From: Lunatimonas sp. | GTDB taxonomy: Bacteria; Bacteroidota; Bacteroidia; Cytophagales; Cyclobacteriaceae | Length of the DNA: 64,000 bases | NCBI RefSeq assembly: GCF_020832325.1 | Contig: NZ_JAFIEU010000012.1 | Span: 1-64,000 of the forward strand | Reading direction: 5' to 3' | In this document: positions 7,085 through 17,090 of the stretch, piece after piece | Layout: the number at the start of each line of letters is the position of its first letter | How positions within the stretch are numbered: position 1 is the stretch's first letter | Made by a program: the position numbers and the translations under genes | Notes under the pieces: model-generated | Databases searched by the model: none | What the model was told of the DNA's origin: nothing | The model's input: the letters and a program-made list of their open reading frames with translations, nothing else

Positions 7085-9968
7085 ATGACCACACAACCCG
7101 AGCAGGCGTTAGAAAACAACCTGGTGCAGCAGTTGCAACAGTTGGGCTATCAGAGGGTTCTGATCCCGGATGAAGTGGCCCTGCTGAAAAACCTGAAATC
7201 CCAGCTGGAAAAGCACAACAAAATCCAGCTGAGTGATCAAGAGTTTGCCCAGATCCTAAACGCCCTCAACAAGGGATCGGTCTTCGAGCGGGCCAAAATC
7301 CTACGGGACCGTGTGGCATATACCGACGACAGCGGCGAATCCCGCACCGTCGAACTCATCAACCTGATCCACTGGTGCCAGAATGAGTTTCAGGTTGCCC
7401 AGCAAGTGACCATGGAAGGCAAATACAAAAACCGCTACGATGTCACCATCCTGATCAATGGGCTTCCACTCACGCAGATCGAACTCAAAAGACGCGGTCT
7501 GGAACTCAAAGAAGCCTTCAAGCAGACCAAGTGCTACCGCATTCACTCCTATGATGCAGGGCAGGGACTGTTCCAATACATTCAGCTCTTCGTCATCAGC
7601 AACGGCGTCAACACCAAGTACTACGCCAACAGCTCTTTCAACCAGCGCTCTTTCAAGCAAACCTTTTACTGGACCGACATCAAAAACAAACTGATCACCC
7701 AGCTGTCAGATTTTACAGACATCTTTCTGGAGAAATGCCATCTCTCCAAGATGATCACCAAATACATTGTCCTAAACGAGACCGCCAAATCTCTGATGGT
7801 GCTACGCCCCTACCAATACTACGCGACGGAAGCCATCGTGGAGCGGGTGAAAACCTCACCCAAATACGGCTATATCTGGCATACTACGGGTTCGGGAAAG
7901 ACCTTGACTTCTTTCAAGACAGCGTAGATCCTGACCAACCTGCCTCAGGTGTACAAGGTAGTCTTTGTGGTGGACAGAAAAGACCTGGACACCCAGTTCC
8001 CAGGAATTCAACAGCTTCAGCAAAGGCAGTATAGACGCCACCAGCAACACCAAAAAGCTGGTGGAACAGCTCACAGGCGACGACAAGTTGATTGTAACCA
8101 CCATTCAGAAGCTGGCCAATGCGGTAAATAAAAGTGTATATACTTCCAAAATGGGGCAATTGCAGGACAAGCGCATCGTATTTATCTTTGACGAATGTCA
8201 CCGCAGCCAGTTTGGAAAAACCCACGCCGACATCAAAGGGTTCTTCGAAAAGTGCCAGATGTTTGGCTTTACAGGAACCCCCATCTTTGAAGAAAATGCA
8301 GGTTCCAACGAATTTGGCAAGCGTACCACCACCATGCTCTTTGGTGATTGCCTCCACAAGTACGTGATCACCGATGCCATCCGGGACGAAAACGTGTTGA
8401 AGTTCTCGGTAGAGTACATCAGCACCTTCAAAAAGAAAGACCACATCTTAGACATCCATGTGGAGGCCATTGACGAGGAAGAGGTGATGAATGCCCCACA
8501 GCGCCTAAACAATGTGGTGGAATATATCATCACCAACCATCCACGAAAAACCCACAACAGGACGTTTACCTCTATTTTCTGTGTGTCCAGCGTTCCTGTT
8601 CTCATAGAATACTACAAGCTTTTCAAAGCCAAAAAACTGACAAGCGAACACAATCTGCGAGTAGCCACCATTTTTTCCTATGGAGCCAACGTTGATCTGA
8701 TGGATGAGGATATGGATGAGCTCGGAGCAGTGGGAGACGATGATATTCCGCTTCTCCTTGCCGCGGACGATAAATACCTTGCCCCTTACGGCAACAACGG
8801 GAAGAAGCATCCCAGAGAGTTTCTCGATGATTTTATCAGAGACTACAACAAGGAATTTGGCACCAACTTCTCCACCAAAGACAGCCAGACGTTTTACAAC
8901 TACTACAACGATGTGGCCAAGAAGGTCAAAAACAAACAAGTTGATATCCTTCTGGTAGTGAACATGTTCCTAACAGGCTTTGACAGCAAAACGCTGAACA
9001 CCCTGTACGTGGACAAAAACCTGAAATACCACGGTTTGATACAAGCCTATTCCCGTACCAACCGTATCCTGGACGAACTCAAGTCACAGGGCAACATCGT
9101 TTGTTTCCGTAACCTGAAGTCTGCCACAGATCAGGCGATTTCCCTTTTCTCCAACCTGGATGCCAAGGACGAAATCATCATGGCGCCTTATGAAGAGTAC
9201 GTGCAGAAGTTCAACAAAGCTTACATTGAACTTCTCAGAATCGCTCCCACGGTCAATGCCGTAAGCGATTTACCGGATGAAGAAGCACAGTTGGAGTTTA
9301 TCAAGGCTTTCCGTGAATTGATGCGGGTGAAGAATGTTTTGGGAACCTTCACAGAATTTACCTTTGAAGATCTTTCCATGCCCGAGCAGGCTTTTGAGGA
9401 TTACAAAAGCAAGTACCTGGACTTGTACGAGGGCAGCAAAGGTTCACAACAAAAAGAGAAAGTGTCTATCCTGAACGACATCGACTTTGAGCTGGAATTG
9501 ATCCACCGGGATGAGATCAATGTGACATATATCCTCAAACTTTTGGCCAACCTGAAAGATGCCAAACCAGAGGACCAGGAGAAACAGAAGAAAGCCATCA
9601 TAGACCTGATGGTGGGGGAAGCACAGCTCCGAAGCAAGCGGGAATTGATCGAGAAGTTTATCCGCGAACAACTTCCACAAATAGAGGACACCGAAAACAT
9701 TCCGGAGGAGTTTGCCATTTTCTGGACTAAGGAGCGCAGGGAAGCATTCAAGAACCTCTGCGAGGCAGAAGGGCTGGATTCCGAAGGACTGGAAAAAGTG
9801 ATCGGTGACTTCATCTACACCGAGAAGGAACCGCTGAGAGACGACATCATCGGGCTGCTCCAGCAGAAGCCACCCTTGAAAGTGCGAAAGAACATCGCCG
9901 AGCGCATCAAGGATAAGATTCTTGGTTTTGTGGAGACCTTTATCAATGGTGTCACGGAGGCAGCTTGA
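7085..9968 (+). pseudogene. hsdR: Type I restriction endonuclease subunit HsdR, disrupted by amber codon and frameshift
   Basis: The motor and nuclease subunit of the type I system, readable over its full length but in two frames. The first part (ATG 7085) contains the PD-(D/E)xK nuclease region (NRYDVTILINGLPLTQIELK) and helicase motif I, TTGSGKT. It is cut by TAG at 7925-7927, where relatives would have a sense codon; CAG to TAG is the simplest explanation. The same frame then continues sensibly (ILTNLPQVYKVVFVVDRKDLDTQ) to about 7996. The rest (DECHRSQFG box, helicase domain 2, C-terminal coupling domain) is in a different frame from about 8001 to the stop at 9968, which needs one inserted or two deleted bases within TTCCCAGG at 7997-8004. 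The second piece lacks the nuclease and Walker A motif, so neither fragment should work alone. A sequencing error could explain one lesion but less easily both. Confidence 0.9.
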
Positions 9969-10083
9969 GGGCAACAATCCGCATTCAAAAATACGTGCCA
10001 AAAAAATGCCAGCTGATCTACCTCGGATCCAAATGTTGAGTTTTTGGCGGGACTAATAGCCATTGGATATCTAAGCCAAAAAC

Positions 10084-10110
10084 GAAAAAAGCCTTGCTTG
10101 CGCAAGGCTT
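10084..10110 (-). terminator. Rho-independent terminator after the tRNA-Arg transcript
   Basis: Read on the minus strand, AGCCTTG, six bases, CAAGGCT is followed by a T-run. It closes the unit containing the tRNA-Arg gene and the degenerate tRNA copy, and could also end hsdR transcription from the other side. Confidence 0.75.
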
Positions 10111-10114
10111 CAAG

Positions 10115-10189
10115 TGACCTCGTCAGGATTCAAACCTGAAACCTTCCCGACCTTAGTCGGGATGCTCTATTCATGTGAGCCCTTGTAGT
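10115..10189 (-). pseudogene. Degenerate tandem copy of tRNA-Arg
   Basis: The 3' half is identical to the neighbouring tRNA-Arg: a 31-bp direct repeat, 10114-10144 versus 10236-10266, covering the T-arm and 3' acceptor strand. The D-arm is still recognisable (GCTCA...TGAATAGAGCA). The anticodon arm is replaced by a perfect 7-bp stem, TCCCGAC/GTCGGGA (10145-10151, 10156-10162), with a four-base loop and no proper anticodon loop. The 5' acceptor strand no longer pairs with the 3' strand. It is therefore not a working tRNA. The alternative, an integration-site (att) remnant, explains the 3' repeat but not the preserved D-arm. Confidence 0.7.
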
Positions 10190-10236
10190 TGACAGAATGT
10201 TAAGTCAAATAAACCCCTGACTTGATTAGGAATTTG

Positions 10237-10310
10237 TGACCTCGTCAGGATTCAAACCTGAAACCTCCTGAGCCGTAATCAGGTGCTCTATTCAGTTGAG
10301 CTACGAGGCC
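10237..10310 (-). tRNA. tRNA-Arg (anticodon ACG)
   Basis: On the minus strand the acceptor GGCCTCG pairs with CGAGGTC (one G-T wobble) and the discriminator is A. The D-arm contains GCTCAACTGAATAGAGC. The anticodon stem CCTGA/TCAGG closes the loop TTACGGC (anticodon ACG), and the T-loop is TTTGAAT. The ACG anticodon is normally edited to ICG by TadA. The 3' end points left toward the restriction-modification island. Confidence 0.93.
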
Positions 10311-10487
10311 ATACCCAAATGGGAACGCAAATTTACCCATTAATCTAGATTATGCAATACGCATTCCAGTTGTTTTGGGAAAAATTTTCCCAATTCTCCA
10401 TATTAAGAATTATTAAGATCAAATGACACGGTAATAAAGTAAGATTTCCTAATTTAGCCCGTTCAAATTTTAACCCGGATTTCTTAA

Positions 10488-11222
10488 ATGAATAAACTTA
10501 CACTTATTTTAGTCGCCTTGGCCATCTCCTTTCAGGTAGCTGCACAAGAACGGGAACGGACCCCCATTGGAGGAAGGCCAAGCATTCCCGGAGACCTTTT
10601 CCTTGACTTTGGATTCAACTTATTAAACAACCGGCCGGATGACTTAGGTACTAGGTTTTTTGCGTCTAGGGTGGTAAACCTATATTATCAGACATCCGTG
10701 AATTTAGGCAACAATTCCGGATTCACCTTTAACCCCGGATTTGGATTTGGGTTGGAAAAGCTGGCTTTCCAGGACAATCAAACATTGGTTCCCAACCTGG
10801 CAATTTCTCCAGAGTCCAGTCAGCTGGTTCCTATTTCATCCGTTTACGGAAACAACATCAACGTGGAGACAAACACGATGGCCATCAATTATTTTGATAT
10901 TCCACTGGAAATCCGGTATCACTTGAACAAGTCGAATTATGCAAAGAGTGTTCGGTTTGCCGTTGGAGGTAAATTCGGTTTATTGTACAATGCCCACACC
11001 AAAATTCAAGTAACCGATAGCGACGGGCTGACGCAAAAAGTAAAAAATCGTCAAAACTACGGATTGAACCCTATTCGCTACGGCGTGTATACGCGAATAG
11101 GTTTCCCTGGATTCACACTATGGTCCTACTACGGGCTTAATAGCTTTTTTAAGGAAGACAGAGGTCCCTTTGGCACCAACGCCACCCAGTTTAATTTCGG
11201 AATGTCTGTCACCTTGTTTTAA
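10488..11222 (+). CDS. Outer-membrane beta-barrel protein (PorT-like family)
   Basis: A 244-residue protein with a clear Sec signal peptide ending near QVAAQ. The body alternates hydrophobic and polar residues in strands and ends in a terminal aromatic motif (MSVTLF), typical of small outer-membrane barrels. Segments such as YFDIPLEIRYHLNKS and VRFAVGGKFGLLYNAHTKIQV match the PorT/outer-membrane-protein group common in Bacteroidota. It is not necessarily the secretion protein PorT itself. No operon partner: the next gene is convergent. Function beyond an envelope location is unknown. Confidence 0.75.
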   Translation: MNKLTLILVALAISFQVAAQERERTPIGGRPSIPGDLFLDFGFNLLNNRPDDLGTRFFASRVVNLYYQTSVNLGNNSGFTFNPGFGFGLEKLAFQDNQTLVPNLAISPESSQLVPISSVYGNNINVETNTMAINYFDIPLEIRYHLNKSNYAKSVRFAVGGKFGLLYNAHTKIQVTDSDGLTQKVKNRQNYGLNPIRYGVYTRIGFPGFTLWSYYGLNSFFKEDRGPFGTNATQFNFGMSVTLF

Positions 11223-11277
11223 GCATATTTTACTCAAGCTACTTGCTGGTGTCAAGGCACTAGCAAGTAGTAATATG
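11223..11277. terminator. Bidirectional hairpin between convergent genes
   Basis: CTACTTGCT (11239-11247) faces AGCAAGTAG (11262-11270), extended outward by a GCATAT/ATATGC pairing. It overlaps the last codons of the PAP2-like gene. A T-rich stretch is weak on both sides. Confidence 0.55.
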
Positions 11278-11875
11278 CACCAAAGCAAACCCCAAAACCA
11301 AGTAGAAACCCTCCAAGGATCTCGGCAGGACGGTGCACGTTCAATGCCAATCGGGCAGACCCTACCGCTCCCATGGCAACTATACTGGCGAGGAACGGGT
11401 AAAACAACGGCCCTGAATCGTAGCGTATCATCAGCACGCACAAAATCGCCAGCACCCCCGAAAGTGCAGTTGCATGGGCACTGATTTTCCAAAAAAACGT
11501 AATAACCGTCAGTATGACTAGGCAAAGGGTAACCAAAACCAAGGTGTAGGTGATAAGCTGATCCACGTTAAGCCGAAAATAGAAGAAAGCAGCCGTCATG
11601 CCATAAAACACCGTGACCAGGCTGAAGGGTATCACGCGCTGCTGCCTGTCGGGCAGGTGAAAACTATCGATGGAGTAGGTCAGTCGCATGCCAACCATAC
11701 TGATCAGCGGCACCACACAAGTAGTCAGACCCACCAACAGCAACAGGGACCACCTCGCGGAAGCGGGTGTAGCCGTAGCTTCAGGCACTAGATACATCAG
11801 GATGGCAACGATCAGTGAGGGCATTAATAGTGGCTGAAAAACCACGGAAAGGATCCAGGCTAATTCTTTGTTCAC
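11252..11875 (-). CDS. PAP2-superfamily-like integral membrane protein
   Basis: A 207-residue, mostly hydrophobic protein with about six membrane segments. The C-terminal half holds a PAP2-like pattern: KISAHATALSG and SARLALNVHRPAEILGGFLLG, resembling the SGH and SRxxxxxHxxxD motifs of lipid phosphatases, though the final Asp is Glu here. It may dephosphorylate a lipid or polyprenyl substrate, but it could be a non-catalytic relative. It starts with GTG overlapping the last base of the rpoN stop codon, so the two are translationally coupled; this tandem appears to be a stable Bacteroidota arrangement (inference). Confidence 0.6.
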   Translation of the reverse strand: MNKELAWILSVVFQPLLMPSLIVAILMYLVPEATATPASARWSLLLLVGLTTCVVPLISMVGMRLTYSIDSFHLPDRQQRVIPFSLVTVFYGMTAAFFYFRLNVDQLITYTLVLVTLCLVILTVITFFWKISAHATALSGVLAILCVLMIRYDSGPLFYPFLASIVAMGAVGSARLALNVHRPAEILGGFLLGFGVCFGAYYYLLVP

Positions 11876-13329
11876 TATAGTTCCTTTCTTAAACGCGCTA
11901 CCGGAATTTGCAATTGCTCCCGATACTTTGCTACAGTTCTGCGGGCAATATTGTACCCTTTGTTGTTGAGCAGTTTCACCAGTTTGTCGTCTGACAGCGG
12001 CTTTTTCTTATCTTCATCCTCAACCAGCTTGCCCAGAACGCTTTTCACCTCCCGATTGGAAACATCCTCTCCCCCATCGGTGGCAATTCCTTCCGAGAAA
12101 AAATATTTGAGCGGATAAATACCAAATTCGGTCTGAATGGACTTGCTATTTGCCACTCTGGAAACGGTAGAAATATCCATATCGATTTTTTCCGCTATAT
12201 CCTTTAGGATCATGGGCCGTAGCTTCGTCTCATCTCCGTCCTGAAAAAACTCGTATTGATATTCCAATATGGCTTCCATGGTTTTTAGCAGCGTTTGCTG
12301 ACGTTGCTTAATCGCATCGATAAACCACTTGGCAGCGTCCAGCTTTTGCTTGACAAAGGAGACTGTTTCTTTCAGCTTCCGGTCTTTTTTATCGCTTTTG
12401 TCGTATGCGTTGAACATTTCCGAGTAAGACCTGCTTACTCTTAGTTCGGGCGCATTTTTGGAGTTGAGCGTGATTTCAAACTTGCCATTAACCTCTGCCA
12501 GCAAAAAATCAGGTATCAAATATTGCGTACGCATCAGCCCTTCCGAAACCCCACCAGGTTTTGGATTCAATCGGGTAATCATGTGAATGATTTCCTTCAG
12601 CTCCTCTTCTTTGATCTGACATTTCTTCAATATCTTATCGTAATGCTTTTTGGTAAACTCATCGAAGCAGTCCTGAATCACATGAATAGCATGTTGGACA
12701 ACGGGATCCTCCGGATGGTCTTTTCTTTCGAGCTGGATGATCAAACACTCCTGTAGATTCCTTGCGGCGATACCCGGAGGGTCAAAACCTTGGATTTTTA
12801 AGAGAATTTCTTCCAGCTCGTCTTCATCCGTTTCGATGTTTTGGCTGAACGCCAAATCATTCATGATAGCATCCAACTCTCTTCGTATATAGCCATCGTT
12901 TTCGATGCTTCCGATTAGCTGTCTTCCGATTATTTTCTGCCTTTCATCCAGTTTCAAAAAATTCAATTGTGAAATCAACTGTTCATGCAAAGTGACTCCA
13001 CTAGATAGGGGAATCTCTCTGCCCTCATCGTCCGGATTATAGTTCCCATCGCCCTGCATCTTATATCCACCGTATTCATCCCTCAGATACTCGTCCAGGT
13101 TGATATCCTGGTCATCCTTTCTCTCCTGTACTTCGATATCATTCGTAAAATCATCCGCAGAGCCCTCTGGGTCCTCATCTTTACCCTCCTCCAGGGCAGG
13201 ATTAATTTCCAGCTCCTCCTCAATTCTGGCTTCCAACTCTACAGTCGGTACCTGAAGCAGCTTAATAAATTGAATCTGCTGAGGAGAAAGCTTCTGGGAA
13301 AGAACTTGGTTTAAATTTAGTTTTTGCAT
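11875..13329 (-). CDS. rpoN: RNA polymerase sigma-54 factor
   Basis: A 484-residue RpoN of normal length. Region I at the N-terminus is Gln/Leu-rich (LNLNQVLSQKLSPQQIQFIKLLQ), followed by an acidic region II. The core-binding and helix-turn-helix regions follow, and the C-terminal RpoN box is ARRTVAKYR within GYNIARRTVAKYREQLQIP. It directs transcription from -24/-12 promoters with AAA+ activators, none of which is in this window. Transcribed divergently from asnS. Confidence 0.96.
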   Translation of the reverse strand: MQKLNLNQVLSQKLSPQQIQFIKLLQVPTVELEARIEEELEINPALEEGKDEDPEGSADDFTNDIEVQERKDDQDINLDEYLRDEYGGYKMQGDGNYNPDDEGREIPLSSGVTLHEQLISQLNFLKLDERQKIIGRQLIGSIENDGYIRRELDAIMNDLAFSQNIETDEDELEEILLKIQGFDPPGIAARNLQECLIIQLERKDHPEDPVVQHAIHVIQDCFDEFTKKHYDKILKKCQIKEEELKEIIHMITRLNPKPGGVSEGLMRTQYLIPDFLLAEVNGKFEITLNSKNAPELRVSRSYSEMFNAYDKSDKKDRKLKETVSFVKQKLDAAKWFIDAIKQRQQTLLKTMEAILEYQYEFFQDGDETKLRPMILKDIAEKIDMDISTVSRVANSKSIQTEFGIYPLKYFFSEGIATDGGEDVSNREVKSVLGKLVEDEDKKKPLSDDKLVKLLNNKGYNIARRTVAKYREQLQIPVARLRKEL

Positions 13330-13401
13330 ATATCGCTGTACCTAAAGGAGTAAATAAAATCACTGCTCTGATTGCTAAAAGAACCACACTCAATCAGAAT
13401 T

Positions 13402-13409
13402 CAAATTTA
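13402..13409 (-). promoter_or_regulatory. Possible -7 promoter box for rpoN
   Basis: On the minus strand TAAATTTG matches TAnnTTTG, about 75 bp before the rpoN start. No convincing -33 element lies at the right spacing, so this is tentative. Confidence 0.3.
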
Positions 13410-13528
13410 GGAAATAAGATCAAAATTTTGATAAAAAGCCCATTATATCGTTTTTTTGCATTCTGTTTTTATCAGCATGGCGGTGAATCCAGAAATACAT
13501 AACGTCAGGACTTCAATCACACCAAACT

Positions 13529-14980
13529 ATGGCATTCAACAAGCGAACAAAAATAAAAGATCTACTGGACCAAACGCCGGAACAGCAAACCATCACGGTG
13601 ATGGGCTGGGTGCGTACTAGGAGGAGTAACAAGCACGTCACCTTCATCGCCCTTAACGACGGGTCCTGTATCCAAAATTATCAGATCGTCGCTGACCCCG
13701 CCTCCATAGACGAGGAACCGCTGAAAAAAGCAAATACCGGCGCATGCATCAAAGCAACCGGTAAGCTAGTGGAGTCACAAGGAGCTGGCCAACGTACCGA
13801 ATTGATCGTGGAATCGCTGGAAATATTGGGCGAGGCAGACCCCGAGAGCTATCCCATTCAACCCAAAAAGCATTCGTTGGAATTCTTGCGGGAAAATGCC
13901 CACCTCCGCATGCGGACGAATACCTTTGCTGCTATCATGCGTGTCAGGCATCAACTGGCGTTCTCCGTTCATGAATATTTCCACCAAAAGGGCTTCTTCT
14001 ATATCCAAACACCGATCATAACAGCTTCTGATGCTGAAGGTGCCGGCGAAATGTTCCGAGTGTCGGTACTAGACCCCAAAAACCCACCGCTGAACGATCA
14101 GGGAGGAGTGGACTTTAAGCAGGATTTCTTCGAACGCGAAACCAACCTAACCGTTTCAGGGCAATTGGAAGGGGAACTTGCCGCCATGGCCTTGTCTGAG
14201 ATCTACACCTTTGGCCCCACATTCCGGGCAGAAAACTCCAACACCACCCGGCACCTAGCCGAATTTTGGATGATCGAACCCGAAATGGCCTTCTACGATG
14301 CCGAAGACAACCAAAACCTGGCGGAGGATTTCCTAAAGTACATCATTTCCAGTGCGCTTCGGCACTGCAAAGAAGATTTGGAATTTCTGGACAAACGAGC
14401 CTCCGAGGAGGAGAAAACCAAAAAAGCTGAACAGCGAAACGACATGTCGCTATTGGAGCGATTAAACTTTGTCATCGAGAACAAGTTTGAACGCATAACC
14501 TATACCCAGGCTTGGGAAATCCTGAAGGATTCTACCCCTAACAAAAAGAAAAAGTTTGCGTTCCCCATTGAGGACTGGGGAACGGACCTACAATCGGAAC
14601 ACGAACGATTTCTGGTAGAAAAACACTTCAAAAAGCCGGTAATCATTAGCGACTATCCAAAAGCTATCAAATCGTTCTATATGAAACAAAATGCCGATGG
14701 CAAAACCGTCGGAGCAATGGATATCCTCTTCCCGGGTATAGGCGAAATCGTCGGAGGATCCCAACGAGAAGAAAACCTGGAAAAGTTGGTGCAGCGCATG
14801 GAAGAACTCCATATCAGTCGCGAAGAAATGTGGTGGTACTTGGACACGCGAAGGTTTGGTACTGCTCCACATGCCGGATTTGGTCTGGGCTTTGAACGAC
14901 TGGTACTTTTTGTGACCGGAATGGGGAATATACGAGACGTGATACCGTTTCCCCGAACACCTGGAAACGCAGAGTTTTAG
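13529..14980 (+). CDS. asnS: Asparaginyl-tRNA synthetase
   Basis: A 483-residue class IIb synthetase that charges tRNA-Asn. The N-terminal OB-fold anticodon-binding domain spans about residues 15-110 ([21 protein letters not shown]). Class II motif 2 is seen in [23 protein letters not shown] and motif 3 in [27 protein letters not shown]. An insertion with charged residues in the catalytic domain (about 290-310) is usual for AsnRS. The length and ends are normal. Confidence 0.97.
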   Translation: MAFNKRTKIKDLLDQTPEQQTITVMGWVRTRRSNKHVTFIALNDGSCIQNYQIVADPASIDEEPLKKANTGACIKATGKLVESQGAGQRTELIVESLEILGEADPESYPIQPKKHSLEFLRENAHLRMRTNTFAAIMRVRHQLAFSVHEYFHQKGFFYIQTPIITASDAEGAGEMFRVSVLDPKNPPLNDQGGVDFKQDFFERETNLTVSGQLEGELAAMALSEIYTFGPTFRAENSNTTRHLAEFWMIEPEMAFYDAEDNQNLAEDFLKYIISSALRHCKEDLEFLDKRASEEEKTKKAEQRNDMSLLERLNFVIENKFERITYTQAWEILKDSTPNKKKKFAFPIEDWGTDLQSEHERFLVEKHFKKPVIISDYPKAIKSFYMKQNADGKTVGAMDILFPGIGEIVGGSQREENLEKLVQRMEELHISREEMWWYLDTRRFGTAPHAGFGLGFERLVLFVTGMGNIRDVIPFPRTPGNAEF

Positions 14981-14986
14981 TAGTAA

Positions 14987-15022
14987 AAAGCCACAATTCA
15001 AAAAATTGTGGCTTTCTTTTTG
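14987..15022 (+). terminator. Rho-independent terminator of asnS
   Basis: AAAGCCACAATT (14987-14998) pairs with AATTGTGGCTTT (15004-15015), followed by CTTTTT. It starts seven bases after the asnS stop. Confidence 0.9.
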
Positions 15023-15056
15023 CCTTCGTTTTCAAAATCGTCTAATTTTATGAGAT

Positions 15057-15509
15057 ATGGAAAAATTTTTAAAGTTTCTTAAAACAGAGTCTATTGGGGG
15101 ACAAATCATCCGGTTTTCACTGGCCGGCTTGCTTTTGTTTGGAGGTTTCACCAAGCTTATCTTGGTAGGCGCATTGGGTCAGCAGCTTTTGGCAGCTATC
15201 ATCATCGCAGCGATAGAAACCCTTGCAGCCTTTGGCTTAATCTTCCATTTTAAAAGACCGGAATTGGGAATTGCCGGTGCCACATTAGCCATATTGGCCA
15301 TATGTATCCGGATTATCTACTCCTTAAACTATGTGAAAGAAACCCTCCCCAATGCAAACACTTTTTTGAATGCCCTGACCGCTTTTCTCGGGGTCTATAA
15401 CAACGGGCTCTTCCACATCAGCTTGTTAATTGGCGCGGCTATTTATTGTTTGGGCAATTCCTACAAAGAATACATCCGTGAGCGCTTGACCCAACCATGG
15501 CCACATTAA
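15057..15509 (+). CDS. Small integral membrane protein of unknown function (DoxX/DUF417-like)
   Basis: A 150-residue protein with about four hydrophobic helices (near residues 17-38, 40-62, 70-90 and 112-132) and a polar C-terminus. The four-helix layout and the LLFGGFTKL segment in the first helix are reminiscent of the DoxX/DUF417 membrane families, but the match is weak. It has its own position after the asnS terminator and converges on the nnrD gene with a gap of only four bases. No function is proposed. Confidence 0.55.
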   Translation: MEKFLKFLKTESIGGQIIRFSLAGLLLFGGFTKLILVGALGQQLLAAIIIAAIETLAAFGLIFHFKRPELGIAGATLAILAICIRIIYSLNYVKETLPNANTFLNALTAFLGVYNNGLFHISLLIGAAIYCLGNSYKEYIRERLTQPWPH

Positions 15510-15513
15510 CTGC

Positions 15514-17010
15514 CTACAAAATATTCATCTTTAAAAAAGTTTCAGGTATGGCTTCCAAAATATCCGAGGCGATGGTTCCCCTCCTTCTAGACACCGAAGC
15601 AAGTTCACCGGCTAAACCATGATGAAACACCCCGCAGATGGAAGCTTTTTCTGGACTGTATCCCTGACCTAGAAATGAGCCAATGATACCTGTGAGCACA
15701 TCCCCAGAGCCACCAGTAGCCATGTAATGGGTTCCGCTGCTATTTACTACCTGCACACCATCCGGAAGGGACACCACTGTATTGGCTCCCTTAAGCACCA
15801 CCACACAACTGTACGCCATAGCAAAAGCCCGGGCTCGATCCATGCGCTCCAAATGATGCGCACAAGAACCCACCAATCGTTCAAATTCGACCAGGTGTGG
15901 AGTAAGCACCCTTCCCTTTAGGTAGGCATGCAGATGGGGATGGAGAGCGAGCAGGTTGATGGCATCGGCGTCCAACACCATGGGACCTCCATAACAAGAT
16001 AGTACAGCCTCCAGCACGTGATACGCATCCGACGTGGTTCCCATGCCAGGACCAATACCTATCGCAGAATAATTCGTACAATCTGGCAAAGGCAGGGATA
16101 CGGTCTGTTCCGCTAAACAAACCTCTACCATCACTTCAGGAACCGAGCATTGAATAGGCTCCAACCCACAACGTGGCACACAAACAGATACCAGTCCGGA
16201 CCCGGTCCTAAGCGCTGCTCTACCCCCCAATGCTACGGCACCCATTTTCCCTAAACTTCCACCTATCAACAGAAATTTACCAAATGATCCCTTGTGACTG
16301 AAACGGTGAAATACTTTATGCAGCGATGGAATATCCCTTGCCTGTACGTAATATAGCTTGCTCTCGAAAGCTGAATAATCAAAAGAATCCATCCCGATAG
16401 AAACCACCGACACCTCTCCACTATATGCGGCATGTTCGGGCAATAACAAAGACCGCTTGGGAAACTGAAAGGTAACCGTATGCGAGGCCTTTACTGCATC
16501 TCCTTGAAGCAAGTCATCGGCAGGCAAGCCCGAAGGCAGGTCAACGGATACCACCGGTATACTGGATTCGTTGACCCGTTGTACCACCGACGCAAACATA
16601 CCCGAAATGGGTCGGTTAATCCCCACACCAAAAAGAGCATCAATAATCACCTGCCCTTCTAGCAAAATTTCACTTGCATCATCAATCGCCTTCAACGGCA
16701 ATCCAAGTGGCAACCTATGGATGTTATCGCTAAAATCACCGCTTCCCGCGGCAACATCACCTACTGTGTAAATCGTGATGACATAATCACGCAAAAACAA
16801 AAGTCGCCCTATTGCAAGACCGTCTCCCCCATTATTTCCGGTACCACAAATAATTATCACTCGACCAGCTTCCGTTTGGAAGCGTTGGATAAACCATTCC
16901 ACAAACTTGCTCGCAGCACGTTCCATCAACTCCAAAGAGCTTATCCCCTCGAACTGAATAAAGGCTTTATCCAACCGCTTTACGTCTTTACCAGACAGTA
17001 ACTTTTGCAT
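15514..17010 (-). CDS. nnrD: Bifunctional NAD(P)HX repair enzyme: epimerase plus ADP-dependent dehydratase
   Basis: A 498-residue fusion. The N-terminal YjeF_N domain (about 1-215) with GTGNNGGDGLAIGRLL interconverts the R and S forms of hydrated NAD(P)H. The C-terminal ribokinase-like YjeF_C domain (about 230-495), with GIGPGMG, VLDADAINLL and the catalytic ATGGSGDVLTG motif, dehydrates the S form. It repairs damaged nicotinamide cofactors in the cytoplasm. Both active-site regions look intact. It is monocistronic, downstream of nothing on the same strand within 80 bp. Confidence 0.95.
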   Translation of the reverse strand: MQKLLSGKDVKRLDKAFIQFEGISSLELMERAASKFVEWFIQRFQTEAGRVIIICGTGNNGGDGLAIGRLLFLRDYVITIYTVGDVAAGSGDFSDNIHRLPLGLPLKAIDDASEILLEGQVIIDALFGVGINRPISGMFASVVQRVNESSIPVVSVDLPSGLPADDLLQGDAVKASHTVTFQFPKRSLLLPEHAAYSGEVSVVSIGMDSFDYSAFESKLYYVQARDIPSLHKVFHRFSHKGSFGKFLLIGGSLGKMGAVALGGRAALRTGSGLVSVCVPRCGLEPIQCSVPEVMVEVCLAEQTVSLPLPDCTNYSAIGIGPGMGTTSDAYHVLEAVLSCYGGPMVLDADAINLLALHPHLHAYLKGRVLTPHLVEFERLVGSCAHHLERMDRARAFAMAYSCVVVLKGANTVVSLPDGVQVVNSSGTHYMATGGSGDVLTGIIGSFLGQGYSPEKASICGVFHHGLAGELASVSRRRGTIASDILEAIPETFLKMNIL

Positions 17011-17042
17011 ACATGATAAATAAAAACAAATGGGCTAAAAAC

Positions 17043-17073
17043 AAAAAAAGCCGATCCCAAGGAACCGGCTTTT
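17043..17073 (-). terminator. Terminator of the exbB-exbD operon
   Basis: Minus-strand AAAAGCCG and CGGCTTTT arms with a partly paired middle (TTCC/GGGA region) are followed by a T-run. It lies 18 bp after the last exbD stop and before the nnrD start. Confidence 0.75.
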
Positions 17074-17090
17074 GTGTGTTGATAAATGAA

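Noticed and set aside
7928-7996. Stop-codon readthrough or recoding in hsdR
   Set aside because: No recoding signal is visible and a second, independent frame change follows within 75 bp, which favours a pseudogene.
10114-10266. Complete att-site pair of an integrative element at tRNA-Arg
   Set aside because: Only about 90 bp lie between the repeats and the intervening DNA still resembles a tRNA D-arm. No integrase gene is present.
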